Origin: Microbacterium terrisoli
GTDB lineage: Bacteria; Actinomycetota; Actinomycetes; Actinomycetales; Microbacteriaceae
Reading direction: 5' to 3'
Length of the DNA stretch: 64,000 nt
NCBI RefSeq assembly: GCF_030866805.1
Contig: NZ_CP133019.1
Coordinates: 2,418,001 to 2,482,000 of the forward strand
Each line of letters starts with the position of its first letter. The stretch's first letter is position 1. This document shows, piece by piece, positions 24,707 through 34,024 of this stretch. A model generated the notes under the pieces. It was not told where the DNA came from, ran no database searches, and saw only the letters and a list, made by a program, of their open reading frames with translations. The translations under genes and the position numbers were made by a program.

Positions 24707-26656
24707 ATGGCTCTGCGTTCTGCGTCCGGCTCGGCAGCTTCCCACTCTCCCGATCCGGCGCCCCTCCTGGAGGCTCTGCGCACGCAGGACCGCCCGTTCG
24801 CGCTGCTGGCCCGCGATGCCGGCACCGTCGAGGTGCTCACCGGCGAGATCGTCGACGTCGACCTGCTGGCCGAGATCCCGTTGCAGGATGCCGCGGGCAG
24901 CTCGCGCGAGGTGCTCGCGCTGGTCCCGTTCCGACAAGTGCGCGAACGCGGCTTCGCATGCCACGACGACGGTGCGCCGCTGCGCTGCCTCGTCATCGAC
25001 GAACACACGGTCCTGCCCCGTGTCGCCGTCGTCGCCGCGCTGCCTGCGGCGACGGTCTCATTGCACGACGCGGGCTTCGACATCTCCGATGAGGACTACG
25101 CCGACATCGTGCGCACCGTCATCGCCGATGAGATCGGCCGTGGCGAGGGCGCGAACTTCGTTATCCGCCGCGACTTCACCGCCGGCGTGGAGGGCGATCC
25201 CCTCACCGCCGGCCTCACGTGGTTCCGGGCCCTGCTCGAACACGAGCGCGGCGCGTACTGGACGTTCCTGGTGGCCACGCCGGGTCACATCGCCGTCGGC
25301 GCCAGCCCCGAAGCCCACGTGGTGGCCCGTGACGGCGTGGTGACCATGAACCCGATCTCGGGCACGTTCCGCCACCCCGACGGCGGCGCCACGGTCCAGA
25401 CCCTGAGCACGTTCCTCGGCTCGACGAAGGAGACCGAAGAGCTGTTCATGGTGGTCGACGAGGAGCTCAAGATGATGAGTGCCGTCTGCTCCGACGGCGG
25501 ACGGATCACCGGGCCGCACCTGAAGGAGATGTCGCGGCTGACCCACACCGAGTACGTGCTGCGCGGGCGCAGCCGCCTGGATCCTCGCGACATCCTGCGC
25601 GAGACCATGTTCGCGCCCACCGTGACCGGCTCGCCCATGCAGAACGCGTGCACCGTCATCACGCGGCACGAGCGCGCCCCGCGCGGCTACTACTCGGGCG
25701 TGGTGGCGCTGTTCACGCCGCGCGAGACCCTCGCCGCCGACGATCCCACCCATGATCTGGACGCGCCGATCCTCATCCGCACGGCCTACCTCGAAGACGG
25801 GCGGCTGCGGGTGCCGGTGGGCGCCACGCTGGTGCGCCATTCCGACCCCTACGGCGAAGTCAGCGAGACGCACGGCAAGGCGGCCGGTGTGCTCGGAGCG
25901 ATCGGCGCCGTGGAGCGCGACCGTCGGGCCGAAGCCGCCGATTCCGACGCGCCGGCCGAGCCTCTGCCGCTGGCCGACGACCCCGCCATCGCGGCGCTGC
26001 TGGCCTCGCGCAACGCACGACTGGCCCCGTTCTGGCTGAATCCGCAGGGCCCCGGCGACGATGCGCCGTTCACCGGGCGCACGGCCCTTGTCGTCGACGC
26101 CGAAGACAGGTTCACGGCGATGCTCGCGCACCAGCTGCGCCATCTCGGGCTCGAGGTGCGCATCGCCGCCTGGGACGGCGTCACCGACGCCGACACGATG
26201 GCGGTGGACCTGGTCGTCGCCGGTCCCGGACCGGGTGACCCACGGGACGCATCCAGCGCACGCATCCGCCGCATGCACGAGGTGGTCGCCCGGCGCCGCA
26301 CGAGGGGGATGCCGCTTCTGGCGGTGTGCCTGAGCCATCAGATCCTCGCCGAAGGGCTGGGAATCCCGCTCGAGCCGCTCCCGCAGCCGTATCAGGGTCT
26401 GCAGAAGACCGTCGACATCTTCGGGCAGGACGCGTCGATCGGCTTCTACAACACGTTCACCGCGCGTGTCGCGCCGGGCACCACGCAGGTCGGCGAGGCC
26501 GAGGTCGCCGCCGACGCCGCAGGCGCCGTCTACGCGCTGCGCGGTCCCGCGTTCGCCTCGGTGCAGGGCCACCTCGAATCGATCCTCTCGCGCGACGGAC
26601 TGCACACGCTCGAGCGCCTGTGCGCACACGCGCTGAACGGGCGCGGCCGGAGCTGA
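24707..26656 (+). CDS. trpEG: Fused anthranilate synthase (TrpE-TrpG, PhzE-like)
   Basis: Converts chorismate and glutamine-derived ammonia to anthranilate, the first step of tryptophan synthesis. The 649-residue single chain has an N-terminal chorismate-binding domain with MNPISGTFR (214-222), TVTGSPMQNACTVI (305-318) and RGYYSGVVALF. A glutamine amidotransferase follows with GPGPGDP (506-512), the nucleophile Cys541 in AVCLSHQ, and His622/Glu624 in GHLES. The sequence pattern is closest to PhzE-type enzymes, which make 2-amino-2-deoxyisochorismate for phenazines. The trp leader upstream argues for a tryptophan role, as in the fused Streptomyces enzymes. The LLES feedback-inhibition motif of classical TrpE is not visible. 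No other trp gene follows. Confidence 0.87.
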   Translation: MALRSASGSAASHSPDPAPLLEALRTQDRPFALLARDAGTVEVLTGEIVDVDLLAEIPLQDAAGSSREVLALVPFRQVRERGFACHDDGAPLRCLVIDEHTVLPRVAVVAALPAATVSLHDAGFDISDEDYADIVRTVIADEIGRGEGANFVIRRDFTAGVEGDPLTAGLTWFRALLEHERGAYWTFLVATPGHIAVGASPEAHVVARDGVVTMNPISGTFRHPDGGATVQTLSTFLGSTKETEELFMVVDEELKMMSAVCSDGGRITGPHLKEMSRLTHTEYVLRGRSRLDPRDILRETMFAPTVTGSPMQNACTVITRHERAPRGYYSGVVALFTPRETLAADDPTHDLDAPILIRTAYLEDGRLRVPVGATLVRHSDPYGEVSETHGKAAGVLGAIGAVERDRRAEAADSDAPAEPLPLADDPAIAALLASRNARLAPFWLNPQGPGDDAPFTGRTALVVDAEDRFTAMLAHQLRHLGLEVRIAAWDGVTDADTMAVDLVVAGPGPGDPRDASSARIRRMHEVVARRRTRGMPLLAVCLSHQILAEGLGIPLEPLPQPYQGLQKTVDIFGQDASIGFYNTFTARVAPGTTQVGEAEVAADAAGAVYALRGPAFASVQGHLESILSRDGLHTLERLCAHALNGRGRS

Positions 26657-26673
26657 GTGCGGCCGGAGGCCTG

Positions 26674-27951
26674 CTACCCGCCTGTCAGCGTGATCGGATT
26701 GATCAGGTCGGCCAGCACGAGGATCACGCCCATCACGCCCAGCAGTACGACCACCACGAACGTGACGGGCACGAGCCTGGTGGCATCCACCGGCTTGGGC
26801 GGCGGCCTGCGGAACAGCTTCGACCAGGCGCGCTTGATCCCGTCCCACAGCGCCACGGCCACATGTCCGCCGTCCAGCGGCAGCAGCGGCACCAGGTTGA
26901 ACACGAACAGCGAGACGTTCAGCGAGGCCAGCAGGATCAGGAAGAACGAGACGCGGTCCAGAATCGGCGCCGACGAGGAGGCGGCCTCGCCCGCGAGCAC
27001 TCCGACGCCGACCGGTGACAGGGGGCTGTTCGGGTCGCGCTGCTGGCCGGTGACCATCGAGTGCACGACGCCGTAGAGCTTCTGCGGCAGCTGCACGATG
27101 ATCTCGGCGACCGCGCCCACGTTCTGGAGCGTGGTCTGCACGCCGGTCCAGATCGGCTGATGCACGTAGTCCAGCTGCGAGGTGACGCCGGCGAATCCGA
27201 TCTGCTTGCCGTCGACCTCGCGCGCGACCGGCGTCAGGGTGAGCGTGACGTCCTGTCCATCGCGCTGCACCACGACCTGCAGCGACGTTCCCGGCGAGCG
27301 CTGGATGATCTGCGATGCCTCGGCGAACGTCGACACGGGAGTGCCGCCGACCGACTCGATGGTGTCGCCGGGCTCGAATCCGGCGGTGCCGGCGGGGGAT
27401 GCCGGGTCAGACGAGGTGCACGCGGTCGACGTCGCGGAGGCCGGGACGCAGGCGCTGACCTGCGCGATGGTCGTGGTCGCCGTCTGCACGCCGATGCCGC
27501 TGAGCGCGATGGTGAACAGCACGACCGCCAGCAGCAGGTTCATGACGGGGCCGCCGAGCATGACGATGACGCGCTTGTAGACCGGCAGCCGGTAGAAGAC
27601 GCGGGAGTCTTCGTCGCCCTGCAGCGTCTCGTCGTTGGCGGCCCGCGCGTCCTGCACCATCGTGGCGAAGAAACCGCCGCCGGCACGACCGCCTCGAGCG
27701 GCCTCTTTCGGCGAGGGAGGGTACATCCCGGCCATCGAGATGTAGCCGCCGAGCGGGAAGGCCTTGACGCCGTACTCGGTCTCGCCCTTGCGCCGGGACC
27801 ACAGCGTGGGACCGAAACCGACCATGTACTGACCGACGCGCACGCCGAACTTCTTGGCCGGCAGGAGGTGGCCGATCTCGTGCAGCGCGATCGAGACGGC
27901 AAGGCCCACCACCATGAGGGCGATGCCGATGACGAAGGCAAGGATGGTCAC
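26674..27951 (-). CDS. rseP: RseP/Rip1-like site-2 membrane metalloprotease (M50)
   Basis: Intramembrane zinc protease that cuts anti-sigma factors and other membrane proteins after a first cleavage. The 425-residue protein has the HEIGH zinc motif in the first helix (IALHEIGHLLPAKKFGV), GGYISMAGM, one PDZ domain (about 190-290) and the second catalytic segment NLVPLLPLDGGHV near residue 350. Four membrane helices are expected. GTG at 27951 is preceded by TACCGT and 6 bases, so it is leaderless. It normally sits between dxr and ispG; here unrelated genes separate the three. Confidence 0.94.
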   Translation of the reverse strand: MTILAFVIGIALMVVGLAVSIALHEIGHLLPAKKFGVRVGQYMVGFGPTLWSRRKGETEYGVKAFPLGGYISMAGMYPPSPKEAARGGRAGGGFFATMVQDARAANDETLQGDEDSRVFYRLPVYKRVIVMLGGPVMNLLLAVVLFTIALSGIGVQTATTTIAQVSACVPASATSTACTSSDPASPAGTAGFEPGDTIESVGGTPVSTFAEASQIIQRSPGTSLQVVVQRDGQDVTLTLTPVAREVDGKQIGFAGVTSQLDYVHQPIWTGVQTTLQNVGAVAEIIVQLPQKLYGVVHSMVTGQQRDPNSPLSPVGVGVLAGEAASSSAPILDRVSFFLILLASLNVSLFVFNLVPLLPLDGGHVAVALWDGIKRAWSKLFRRPPPKPVDATRLVPVTFVVVVLLGVMGVILVLADLINPITLTGG

Positions 27952-27963
27952 TCCTCAACGGTA
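27952..27963 (-). promoter_or_regulatory. Leaderless -10 box of rseP
   Basis: TACCGT (complement of 27958-27963), TGAGGA, then GTG. The GAGGA touches the start codon and is too close to act as a ribosome-binding site. Confidence 0.55.
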
Positions 27964-27996
27964 CCGGCCACGGCCTTTGAAACCGCCGACACCGCC

Positions 27997-28008
27997 TAGG
28001 CTGAAGGT
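27997..28008 (+). promoter_or_regulatory. Leaderless -10 box of the His/Met-rich membrane protein gene
   Basis: TAGGCT at 27997-28002, GAAGGT, then GTG at 28009. It is back to back with the rseP box, only 57 bases between the two start codons. Confidence 0.6.
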
Positions 28009-28602
28009 GTGGATCAGATGACCGCACGACAGCTGCGCGCTCTGCGCGGGGTCGCGGCATCCGGCATCACGACGCTGCTGGCGGCCACCGCCCACACTCT
28101 CGCCGGCGCCGGCGCCCCCTCCGTCGGGCTGGTCGCGATCGCGGCGATCCTCAGCGCGCCGCCGGCCGTGCTTCTCATCGGCCGACGCCTCTCCCGCGTG
28201 CGGACCGCGGCCGCGGTGACAGCCGCGCAGCTCGTGTTCCACACGACGTTCGTCTTGTTCGCCGATCCCTCCGCCGTCGTCTATGCACCGCTGAGCGGGC
28301 ACCACGCGATGCACGCGGCACCGACGATGATGGTGGCCCACGCCGCCGATCATGCGATGTCGTGGCCGATGATCGCCACCCACGCGCTGGCGGCGCTGGT
28401 CACCCTGGTGCTGCTGCTGCGCGGAGAGAGGATGCTGCGAGCCCTGGGCCGCGGCATCCGGCGTCTGCTGCCCGCCGTGGGCGGCGAACTGCCACGCCTG
28501 CACGTCGGCCGCCCCGCACGCGGGGTGTTCGCCCACATCGCACCGATCGCGCATCGCCTGGCCGTGGTCGTGTCACGGCGGGGCCCACCGGTCATCGCCT
28601 GA
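28009..28602 (+). CDS. Membrane protein with a His/Met-rich loop, possibly copper-related
   Basis: A 197-residue protein with about four membrane helices (20-35, 40-58, 67-85, 122-140) and a basic C-terminal tail. Between the third and fourth helix, residues 98-125 contain six histidines and four methionines (HHAMH, MMVAHAADHAM, MIATH), a pattern seen in copper-handling proteins. No named family was recognised. It lies 108 bases before a YcnI-like copper-binding protein on the same strand, which supports a metal role. The leaderless box fixes GTG at 28009. Metal binding is inference from composition and neighbour. Confidence 0.75.
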   Translation: MDQMTARQLRALRGVAASGITTLLAATAHTLAGAGAPSVGLVAIAAILSAPPAVLLIGRRLSRVRTAAAVTAAQLVFHTTFVLFADPSAVVYAPLSGHHAMHAAPTMMVAHAADHAMSWPMIATHALAALVTLVLLLRGERMLRALGRGIRRLLPAVGGELPRLHVGRPARGVFAHIAPIAHRLAVVVSRRGPPVIA

Positions 28603-28619
28603 TCCCGCCCTCATCGTCA

Positions 28620-28636
28620 CCCGGCGCAGCGCCGGG
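28620..28636. terminator. Compact GC hairpin after the membrane protein gene
   Basis: Perfect 8-base arms CCCGGCGC/GCGCCGGG around a single A, 18 bases past the stop and before the ycnI-like gene. No T-run, so only a weak or partial terminator. Confidence 0.4.
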
Positions 28637-28710
28637 CGCCTCTCGTGCGCCCGCGCACGCCTTCGGCGCACCCGCGCCCCATCGACACGAAAGACACGAA
28701 AGAACTGTTC

Positions 28711-29424
28711 ATGACCCGTATCTCCCGCCGCACCCGAATCCTCGCCGGCGCCTCCGCCGGCATCCTGCTGGCCCTCGCCGTTCCGCTGGCCGCTTCGGCG
28801 CACGTCGAAGTCGGCCCCGACACCGCCGCCGCCGGCGGCACGACACCCCTGACCTTCACGTTCCACCACGGCTGTGACGACTCGCCCACCACGGCACTGA
28901 AGATCACGATCCCCGACAGCGTCGGCAACGCGACGCCCGTGTACTCCGGCGGCTGGAGCATCCAGCGCACGCTGCGCGCCGACAAGACCCTGGCGGCGGT
29001 GACCTTCACCGCCGACACGCCCATCGAGTCGGGTGTGTCGGCATCGGTGGGCCTGGACGCGCTGATCGACTCGTCGGCCGAGGGCAAGACCATCGCATTC
29101 CCGGTCGAGCAGACCTGTGTGAAGGGCTCCACGTCGTGGACCCAGATCCCCCGGCAAGGGCAGAGCGCCGAAGACCTCGACACCCCTGCCCCGGAGGTGA
29201 CGGTGGGGCCTGCGGCACCAGCCGCGGACGCCGGGGACTCGGATGCCGCTGCCGACGCACCGGCTGATGCTCAGGCATCGCCGGCCCAGCCCGAGGCATC
29301 GTCCGACCAGGCCCAGGCGTCGTCCGACACCCTCGCGCGCTGGCTCGGCGCCGGAGGCCTGGCCGCCGGCGTCGCGGCTCTGATCGTGGCGATCGCGGGC
29401 ACCACCCGTCGTCGCACGCACTGA
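28711..29424 (+). CDS. YcnI-like copper-binding exported protein (DUF1775)
   Basis: A 237-residue exported, membrane-tailed protein. Signal peptide residues 1-30 end LAASA, leaving His31 (HVEV) as the mature N-terminus. In YcnI proteins this histidine is a copper ligand. The single DUF1775 beta-domain (about 31-165) contains the conserved Trp-rich GGWSIQRTL region. A Pro/Ala/Asp-rich linker follows, then a membrane helix (GAGGLAAGVAALIVAIAG) and an Arg tail, so it is anchored outside the membrane. Copper delivery, perhaps to an oxidase, is the usual suggestion for the family. It is paired with the His/Met-rich gene at 28009. Confidence 0.9.
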   Translation: MTRISRRTRILAGASAGILLALAVPLAASAHVEVGPDTAAAGGTTPLTFTFHHGCDDSPTTALKITIPDSVGNATPVYSGGWSIQRTLRADKTLAAVTFTADTPIESGVSASVGLDALIDSSAEGKTIAFPVEQTCVKGSTSWTQIPRQGQSAEDLDTPAPEVTVGPAAPAADAGDSDAAADAPADAQASPAQPEASSDQAQASSDTLARWLGAGGLAAGVAALIVAIAGTTRRRTH

Positions 29425-29468
29425 AACGCCGTCGCCGGGTCGCAGACGCCGAGCAGAACGCACCCCAT

Positions 29469-29508
29469 GCCGTACCGCCCCTGCCTTGCGCGAAGGCCGC
29501 GGTACGGC
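29469..29508. terminator. Inverted repeat after the YcnI-like gene
   Basis: Perfect 10-base arms GCCGTACCGC (29469-29478) and GCGGTACGGC (29499-29508), 20-base loop, extendable by three more pairs with one wobble. It is either a terminator for ycnI or an operator for the MurE-like gene 37 bases downstream. Confidence 0.5.
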
Positions 29509-29545
29509 GTGGACGTGCTCCCGCGAATGAGATGATGGATGCGCC

Positions 29546-31198
29546 ATGACCAGCGTTGATTCCGCTCCCGCCAACCTGCCCCCCGTTCTGCGGCCGGAGC
29601 ACCCGCCCATCCGCTCCCTCTCCGACCTCGCCGCCCGTTTCGACGGCCGGGTGCGCGGTGACGCCGACGGGGTGACCCTCACCGGCATCACGCTGGCCAC
29701 CGCCGACCTGCGCGCCGGCGAGGCCTTCGTCGCGATCCAGGGCGTGAACCGCCACGGCGCAGAGTTCGCCGCAACCGCGGCAGACCAGGGAGCAGTCGCG
29801 GTCGTCACCGATGCGCGCGGCGCCGAGCTGGCGGCATCCTGCGCTCTTCCCCTCGTCGTGGTCGACGACCCCCGCGCGGTGCTGGGCGAATTGTCGGCGT
29901 GGGTCTACGGCACGGGCGCGCACGATGACCTGCCGCTGCTGTTCGGCACGACCGGCACGAACGGCAAGACGAGCGTGTCGCATCTGCTCGAAGGGATCCT
30001 CGGGCAGCTCGGAGTGGTCACCGGCCTGTCATCGACGGCCGAGCGGCACATCGCCGGCGAAGTGATCGTCTCGCGGCTGACGACGCCGGAGGCATCCGAG
30101 TTCCACGCGCTGCTCGCGCTGATGCGCGAACGGGGAGTGCAGGCCGTCGCCGTCGAAGTCAGCGCACAGGCGCTGAGCCGCCACCGGGTGGACGGCCTGA
30201 TGTTCGACGTGGCAGGATTCACGAACCTGTCGCACGACCACCTCGACGACTACGCCGACATGCATGAGTACTTCGAGGCGAAGGTGCCGCTGTTCCGCGC
30301 CGACCGCTCCCGCCGCGCGGTGGTCTGCCTGGACTCGCCCTCGGGCGCCGACGTGGTCGCGCGCAGCGAAGTTCCCGTCACGACGGTGATCACCCCCGCG
30401 ATCGCCGCCGACCCCGACGCGGAAGCGGACTGGACCGTCGAGATCCTCCAGGAGCGCCAGGACGGCACCACGTTCACGCTGCGCCATCGCGACGGGCGCA
30501 CGCTGACCACGGTGGTGCCCACGATCGGGCGCCACATGGCAGCGAACGCGGGACTGGCCATCGTCATGATCCTCGAGAGCGGCTACGCGTGGGAGGCCCT
30601 GGTGCAGGCCTTGGACGGCGCACGCATCCAGGCGTACCTGCCCGGACGCACCCAGCTGGTCTCGGGGCCGACGGGGCCTGCGGTCTACGTCGACTTCGGC
30701 CACTCACCCGACGCGTTCGAGAAGACGCTGGCCGCGGTGCGTCACGTCACCGACGGCAAGGTCGTCATGCTCTTCGGCGCGGACGGCGACCGCGACGCCA
30801 CCAAGCGGTTCGACATGAGCCGCACCGCGGTGGAGGGCAGCGACATCCTGGTCGTCACCGACCACCACCCGCGGTTCGAAGACCCCGACGCGATCCGCGC
30901 GACACTGGTCGAGGGCGCGCGGCTTACGCGGCCGGATGCCACGATCCTCGAGTTCACGCCGCCCGAGCGCGCGATCCGCGAGGCGGTGGCCCTGGTCGGC
31001 GACGGCGACGCGATCCTGTGGGCGGGGCCCGGACACCAGGACTACCGCGACATCCGCGGACGCCGCGCCCCCTACTCGGCGCGCGAGCTCGCCCGCCGTG
31101 CGCTGCGCGACGCGGGCTGGCCCGTGCCCGAGCCGGTGTGGCCCGTGCCCTACCCGACCGACAGCACCCCGGCATCCGACCCGGAGCGCCCCGCCTGA
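29546..31198 (+). CDS. MurE-like Mur ligase (divergent paralogue)
   Basis: A 550-residue member of the MurE family of ATP-dependent UDP-MurNAc-peptide ligases. Visible are the P-loop GTTGTNGKTS (134-143), the central domain with TPEASEF and the carbamylated-lysine segment EYFEAKVPLF, and a full C-terminal domain (LFGADGDRDATKR, WAGPGHQDYRD). Two hallmark sites differ. The UDP-recognition DSR expected near residue 52 reads ATA within TGITLATADLR. The DNPR amino-acid-selectivity motif reads DHHPR. The canonical MurE belongs in the dcw cluster, which is not in this window, so this looks like a second copy of altered specificity. Only 4 bases separate it from the convergent arcA. Confidence 0.83.
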   Translation: MTSVDSAPANLPPVLRPEHPPIRSLSDLAARFDGRVRGDADGVTLTGITLATADLRAGEAFVAIQGVNRHGAEFAATAADQGAVAVVTDARGAELAASCALPLVVVDDPRAVLGELSAWVYGTGAHDDLPLLFGTTGTNGKTSVSHLLEGILGQLGVVTGLSSTAERHIAGEVIVSRLTTPEASEFHALLALMRERGVQAVAVEVSAQALSRHRVDGLMFDVAGFTNLSHDHLDDYADMHEYFEAKVPLFRADRSRRAVVCLDSPSGADVVARSEVPVTTVITPAIAADPDAEADWTVEILQERQDGTTFTLRHRDGRTLTTVVPTIGRHMAANAGLAIVMILESGYAWEALVQALDGARIQAYLPGRTQLVSGPTGPAVYVDFGHSPDAFEKTLAAVRHVTDGKVVMLFGADGDRDATKRFDMSRTAVEGSDILVVTDHHPRFEDPDAIRATLVEGARLTRPDATILEFTPPERAIREAVALVGDGDAILWAGPGHQDYRDIRGRRAPYSARELARRALRDAGWPVPEPVWPVPYPTDSTPASDPERPA

Positions 31199-31202
31199 CC
31201 GC

Positions 31203-32450
31203 TCAGTAGTCGACGGCGTCGCGGATGATCGGGCACGTCATGCAGTGGCCGCCGCCGCGCCCGCGGCCGAGTTCGGCCCCCACGATCGGCAGCACCTCGA
31301 CACCGGCCCTGCTCAGCAGATCGTTCGTCTTGGTGTTGCGGTCGTACGTGTAGACCACGCCCGGGCGCAGAGCGACGGCGTTGTTGCCGCTGTCCCACTG
31401 CTGGCGCTCGGACTCGTACACATCGCCCGCCGTCTCCAGCACCCTCAGCGACGGCAGCTTCAGCGCTTTCGCGACGACGTCGGTGAACTTCGCGTCACCT
31501 TCATCGGTGACGTGCACCGACGCGGAGCCCGCGCCCGGACGCAGCGTGAATGCGTGCACCTCGCCCATGATGTGCGGGTACAGCGTCACCATGTCGCGAT
31601 CGACGAAGGTGAACACGGTATCCAGGTGCATGGCCGAGCGCAGCTTGGGCATGCCGGCGACGATGACGCTGTCAGCCGCTCCCTTCTCGAACAGGGATGC
31701 CGCAACCTGCGTGATGGCCTGGCGCGAGGTGCGCTCGCTCATGCCCATGAGCACGGCGCCGTTGCCGACGGGCATGATATCGCCGCCCTCGAACGTCGAC
31801 TGGCCCCAGTCCTTCTCGGGATCGCCCCACCACACGGTGGACCCGGCGAAGTCGGGGTGGAACAGGTAGATCGCCTTCATCAGCAGCGTCTCATCGTGCC
31901 GTGCCGGCCAGTACAGCGGGTTGAGCGTGACGCCCCCGTACAGCCAGCAGGTCGTGTCCCGGGTGTACAGCGTGTTCGGCAGCGGCGGCATGAGGTACTC
32001 CCGCGCACCTGTGGACTCGCGCGCCAGAGCCAGGTAGCCGCTGCGGTCGGGGTCGGGCAGATCGGCGGTGGACAGCCCGCCGACCAGATACCGGGCGAGA
32101 TCGGCGGGTGCCAGCTGCTCGAGGAACGCCCGTGTGGTGTCGACCAGCCCCAGACCCACCTCGTTCGAGGTGATCTTGCGGTCCAGCAGCCAGGCGCGCG
32201 CCTCGGCGAGTGCCATCGTCTCGGCCAGCAGCTCGTGCAGTTCGACGACCTCGACGCCGTTGCCGCGCAGGCTCGCCACGAATGCGTCGTGGTCGCGCTG
32301 GGCGTTCTCGACCCACAGCACATCGTCGAACAGCAGCGAATCGGCGTTCGTCGGGGTCAGCCGGTGGTGTGCGAGTCCCGGACGGCACACGAGCACTTTG
32401 CGCAGCTGTCCGACCTCAGAGTGCACACCGTAATCGGCGACGCTGGTCAT
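31203..32450 (-). CDS. arcA: Arginine deiminase
   Basis: Hydrolyses arginine to citrulline and ammonia, for energy and acid tolerance. The 415-residue protein shows the guanidino-group modifying fold with [26 protein letters not shown] (catalytic His) and the nucleophile cysteine in GGGHCMTCP near the C-terminus. ATG at 32450 follows GAAGGGA. It lies 35 bases downstream of the arginine/ornithine antiporter on the same strand, forming a two-gene operon. Ornithine carbamoyltransferase and carbamate kinase, which complete the pathway, are not next to it. Confidence 0.96.
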   Translation of the reverse strand: MTSVADYGVHSEVGQLRKVLVCRPGLAHHRLTPTNADSLLFDDVLWVENAQRDHDAFVASLRGNGVEVVELHELLAETMALAEARAWLLDRKITSNEVGLGLVDTTRAFLEQLAPADLARYLVGGLSTADLPDPDRSGYLALARESTGAREYLMPPLPNTLYTRDTTCWLYGGVTLNPLYWPARHDETLLMKAIYLFHPDFAGSTVWWGDPEKDWGQSTFEGGDIMPVGNGAVLMGMSERTSRQAITQVAASLFEKGAADSVIVAGMPKLRSAMHLDTVFTFVDRDMVTLYPHIMGEVHAFTLRPGAGSASVHVTDEGDAKFTDVVAKALKLPSLRVLETAGDVYESERQQWDSGNNAVALRPGVVYTYDRNTKTNDLLSRAGVEVLPIVGAELGRGRGGGHCMTCPIIRDAVDY

Positions 32451-32485
32451 GTTGTTCCCTTCGTTGTGGTCGGCGGGGGCCGGCC

Positions 32486-33934
32486 TCAGATCGAGATCCA
32501 GCCGTCGGCGAGGCCGACGATGCCGGCGATCGCGCCGATGATGAGGAGCGCGAACACGATCCACCCGGGCACCGTGAACAGGCGGCCCCTCTGCTCGCGG
32601 CGGGCCACGCCATACAGGATCGTCGCCGGGGCCAGCAGGATGCAGGCCAGCAGCGAGAATCCGAGGCCGGCGGCGTAGACGAGGAAGAGCGTGTAGACCA
32701 CGGTCAGGACCGCCACGACGATCTCACGACGCCGGACCTCCTCGCTGACACCGTCGTAGCCGTCGCGGGTGGTCGCGATCTTCAGGGCATACATGCCCAC
32801 CAGTGCGAACGGCGCGAGGGCCAGGGCTGCCGTGAGGTCCAGCATGAAGTCCAGTGCACCGCTGGCGAAGTAGACGATCACCAGCAGCGCCTGGATCATC
32901 AGCGTGGTCAGCAGCAGCGCGTTGCCCGGCACCTTCTTGGCCGTCGTCTTCGCCAGGAACCGCGGCAGGTCCTTGTCGGACGCCGCGGCGAACAGCACTT
33001 CCGCGGCCATCAGCGACCAGGCCAGGTACGCCCCGAGCACCGAGATGATCAGACCCGCGCTGATGAACCAGGCACCCCAGGGGCCGACGGCCGCCTCCAA
33101 GACGCTGCCGACCGACGGCTGACGGAGCTTCGCGATCTCGTCCTTGGGGAGGATGCCGTACGAGATGATCGTGATCAGGGCGAACAGCGCCAGCACCGAT
33201 ACGAATCCGAGGACGGTGGCCCGGCCGACGTCGGTGCGCTTCTTCGCGTAGCGGGAGTACACGCTCGCCCCCTCGATGCCGAGGAAGACGAACACCGTGA
33301 CCAGCATCGTGCCGCTGACCTGTGAGAAGAGGCTGTCGCCACCCGTGTCGTAGCCGCCGGTGAGGTTCGCCACGAAGACGTCGGGCTTGAACACCACGAT
33401 CACCACGACCAGGAACAGCAGCAGCGGCACGAGCTTGGCGATCGTGACGATCGTGTTGATCGCCGCCGCCTCTTTCACTCCGCGCATGATCAGCAGATAG
33501 AACGCCCAGATGCCCGCCGACGAGACGAGGATCGCCCAGATCGTGTCGCCGTCTCCGAATGCGGGGACCACCGGTCCGAGCGTGGAGGTGATCAGCACCC
33601 AGTAGAACGTGTTGCCGGCGCAGGCGCTGGCCCAGAATCCGATCGCCGACAGAAACCCGGGATAGACGCCGAACCCGGTCTTCGCGTAGACGTAGACCCC
33701 GTTGTCCAGCTGCGGCTTGCGCACCGCCAGGCTCTGGAACACGAAGGCCAGCATCAGCATGCCGGTACCGGCGATGGCCCACGCGATCACCGCGCCCCAG
33801 ACGCCGGTCTGCACCGCGAAGCGCTGCGGCAGCGTGAACACGCCGGCGCCGACCATCGAGCCGATCACCATGGCGATCAGCGCCGGGAGGCTGAGCTTGT
33901 GCGCTGCGGTCGTGTCGGACGTCGTCTGAGTCAT
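32486..33934 (-). CDS. arcD: Arginine/ornithine antiporter (APC superfamily)
   Basis: Basic amino-acid exchanger expected to import arginine and export ornithine for the adjacent deiminase. The 482-residue protein has 12-13 membrane helices, with the APC signature [17 protein letters not shown] in the first helix and [21 protein letters not shown] in the sixth, both typical of the ArcD/YfcC-like basic amino-acid group. ATG at 33934 is preceded by GGGAAGGG. A likely promoter lies at 33978-34006. Substrate is inferred from the arcA neighbour and sequence type. Confidence 0.93.
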   Translation of the reverse strand: MTQTTSDTTAAHKLSLPALIAMVIGSMVGAGVFTLPQRFAVQTGVWGAVIAWAIAGTGMLMLAFVFQSLAVRKPQLDNGVYVYAKTGFGVYPGFLSAIGFWASACAGNTFYWVLITSTLGPVVPAFGDGDTIWAILVSSAGIWAFYLLIMRGVKEAAAINTIVTIAKLVPLLLFLVVVIVVFKPDVFVANLTGGYDTGGDSLFSQVSGTMLVTVFVFLGIEGASVYSRYAKKRTDVGRATVLGFVSVLALFALITIISYGILPKDEIAKLRQPSVGSVLEAAVGPWGAWFISAGLIISVLGAYLAWSLMAAEVLFAAASDKDLPRFLAKTTAKKVPGNALLLTTLMIQALLVIVYFASGALDFMLDLTAALALAPFALVGMYALKIATTRDGYDGVSEEVRRREIVVAVLTVVYTLFLVYAAGLGFSLLACILLAPATILYGVARREQRGRLFTVPGWIVFALLIIGAIAGIVGLADGWISI

Positions 33935-33977
33935 CGACTGACCCTTCCCGTGCCGCGCTCGCGACAACCGATGCTCG

Positions 33978-34006
33978 AGGCTATCGTCGCGTCCATCCGC
34001 GCACAA
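33978..34006 (-). promoter_or_regulatory. Candidate arcD-arcA promoter
   Basis: On the minus strand TTGTGC (34001-34006), a 17-base spacer, and TAGCCT (33978-33983). It predicts a leader of about 37 bases before the ribosome-binding site and ATG. Confidence 0.45.
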
Positions 34007-34024
34007 GGGCGGCGGATCGCGGCG

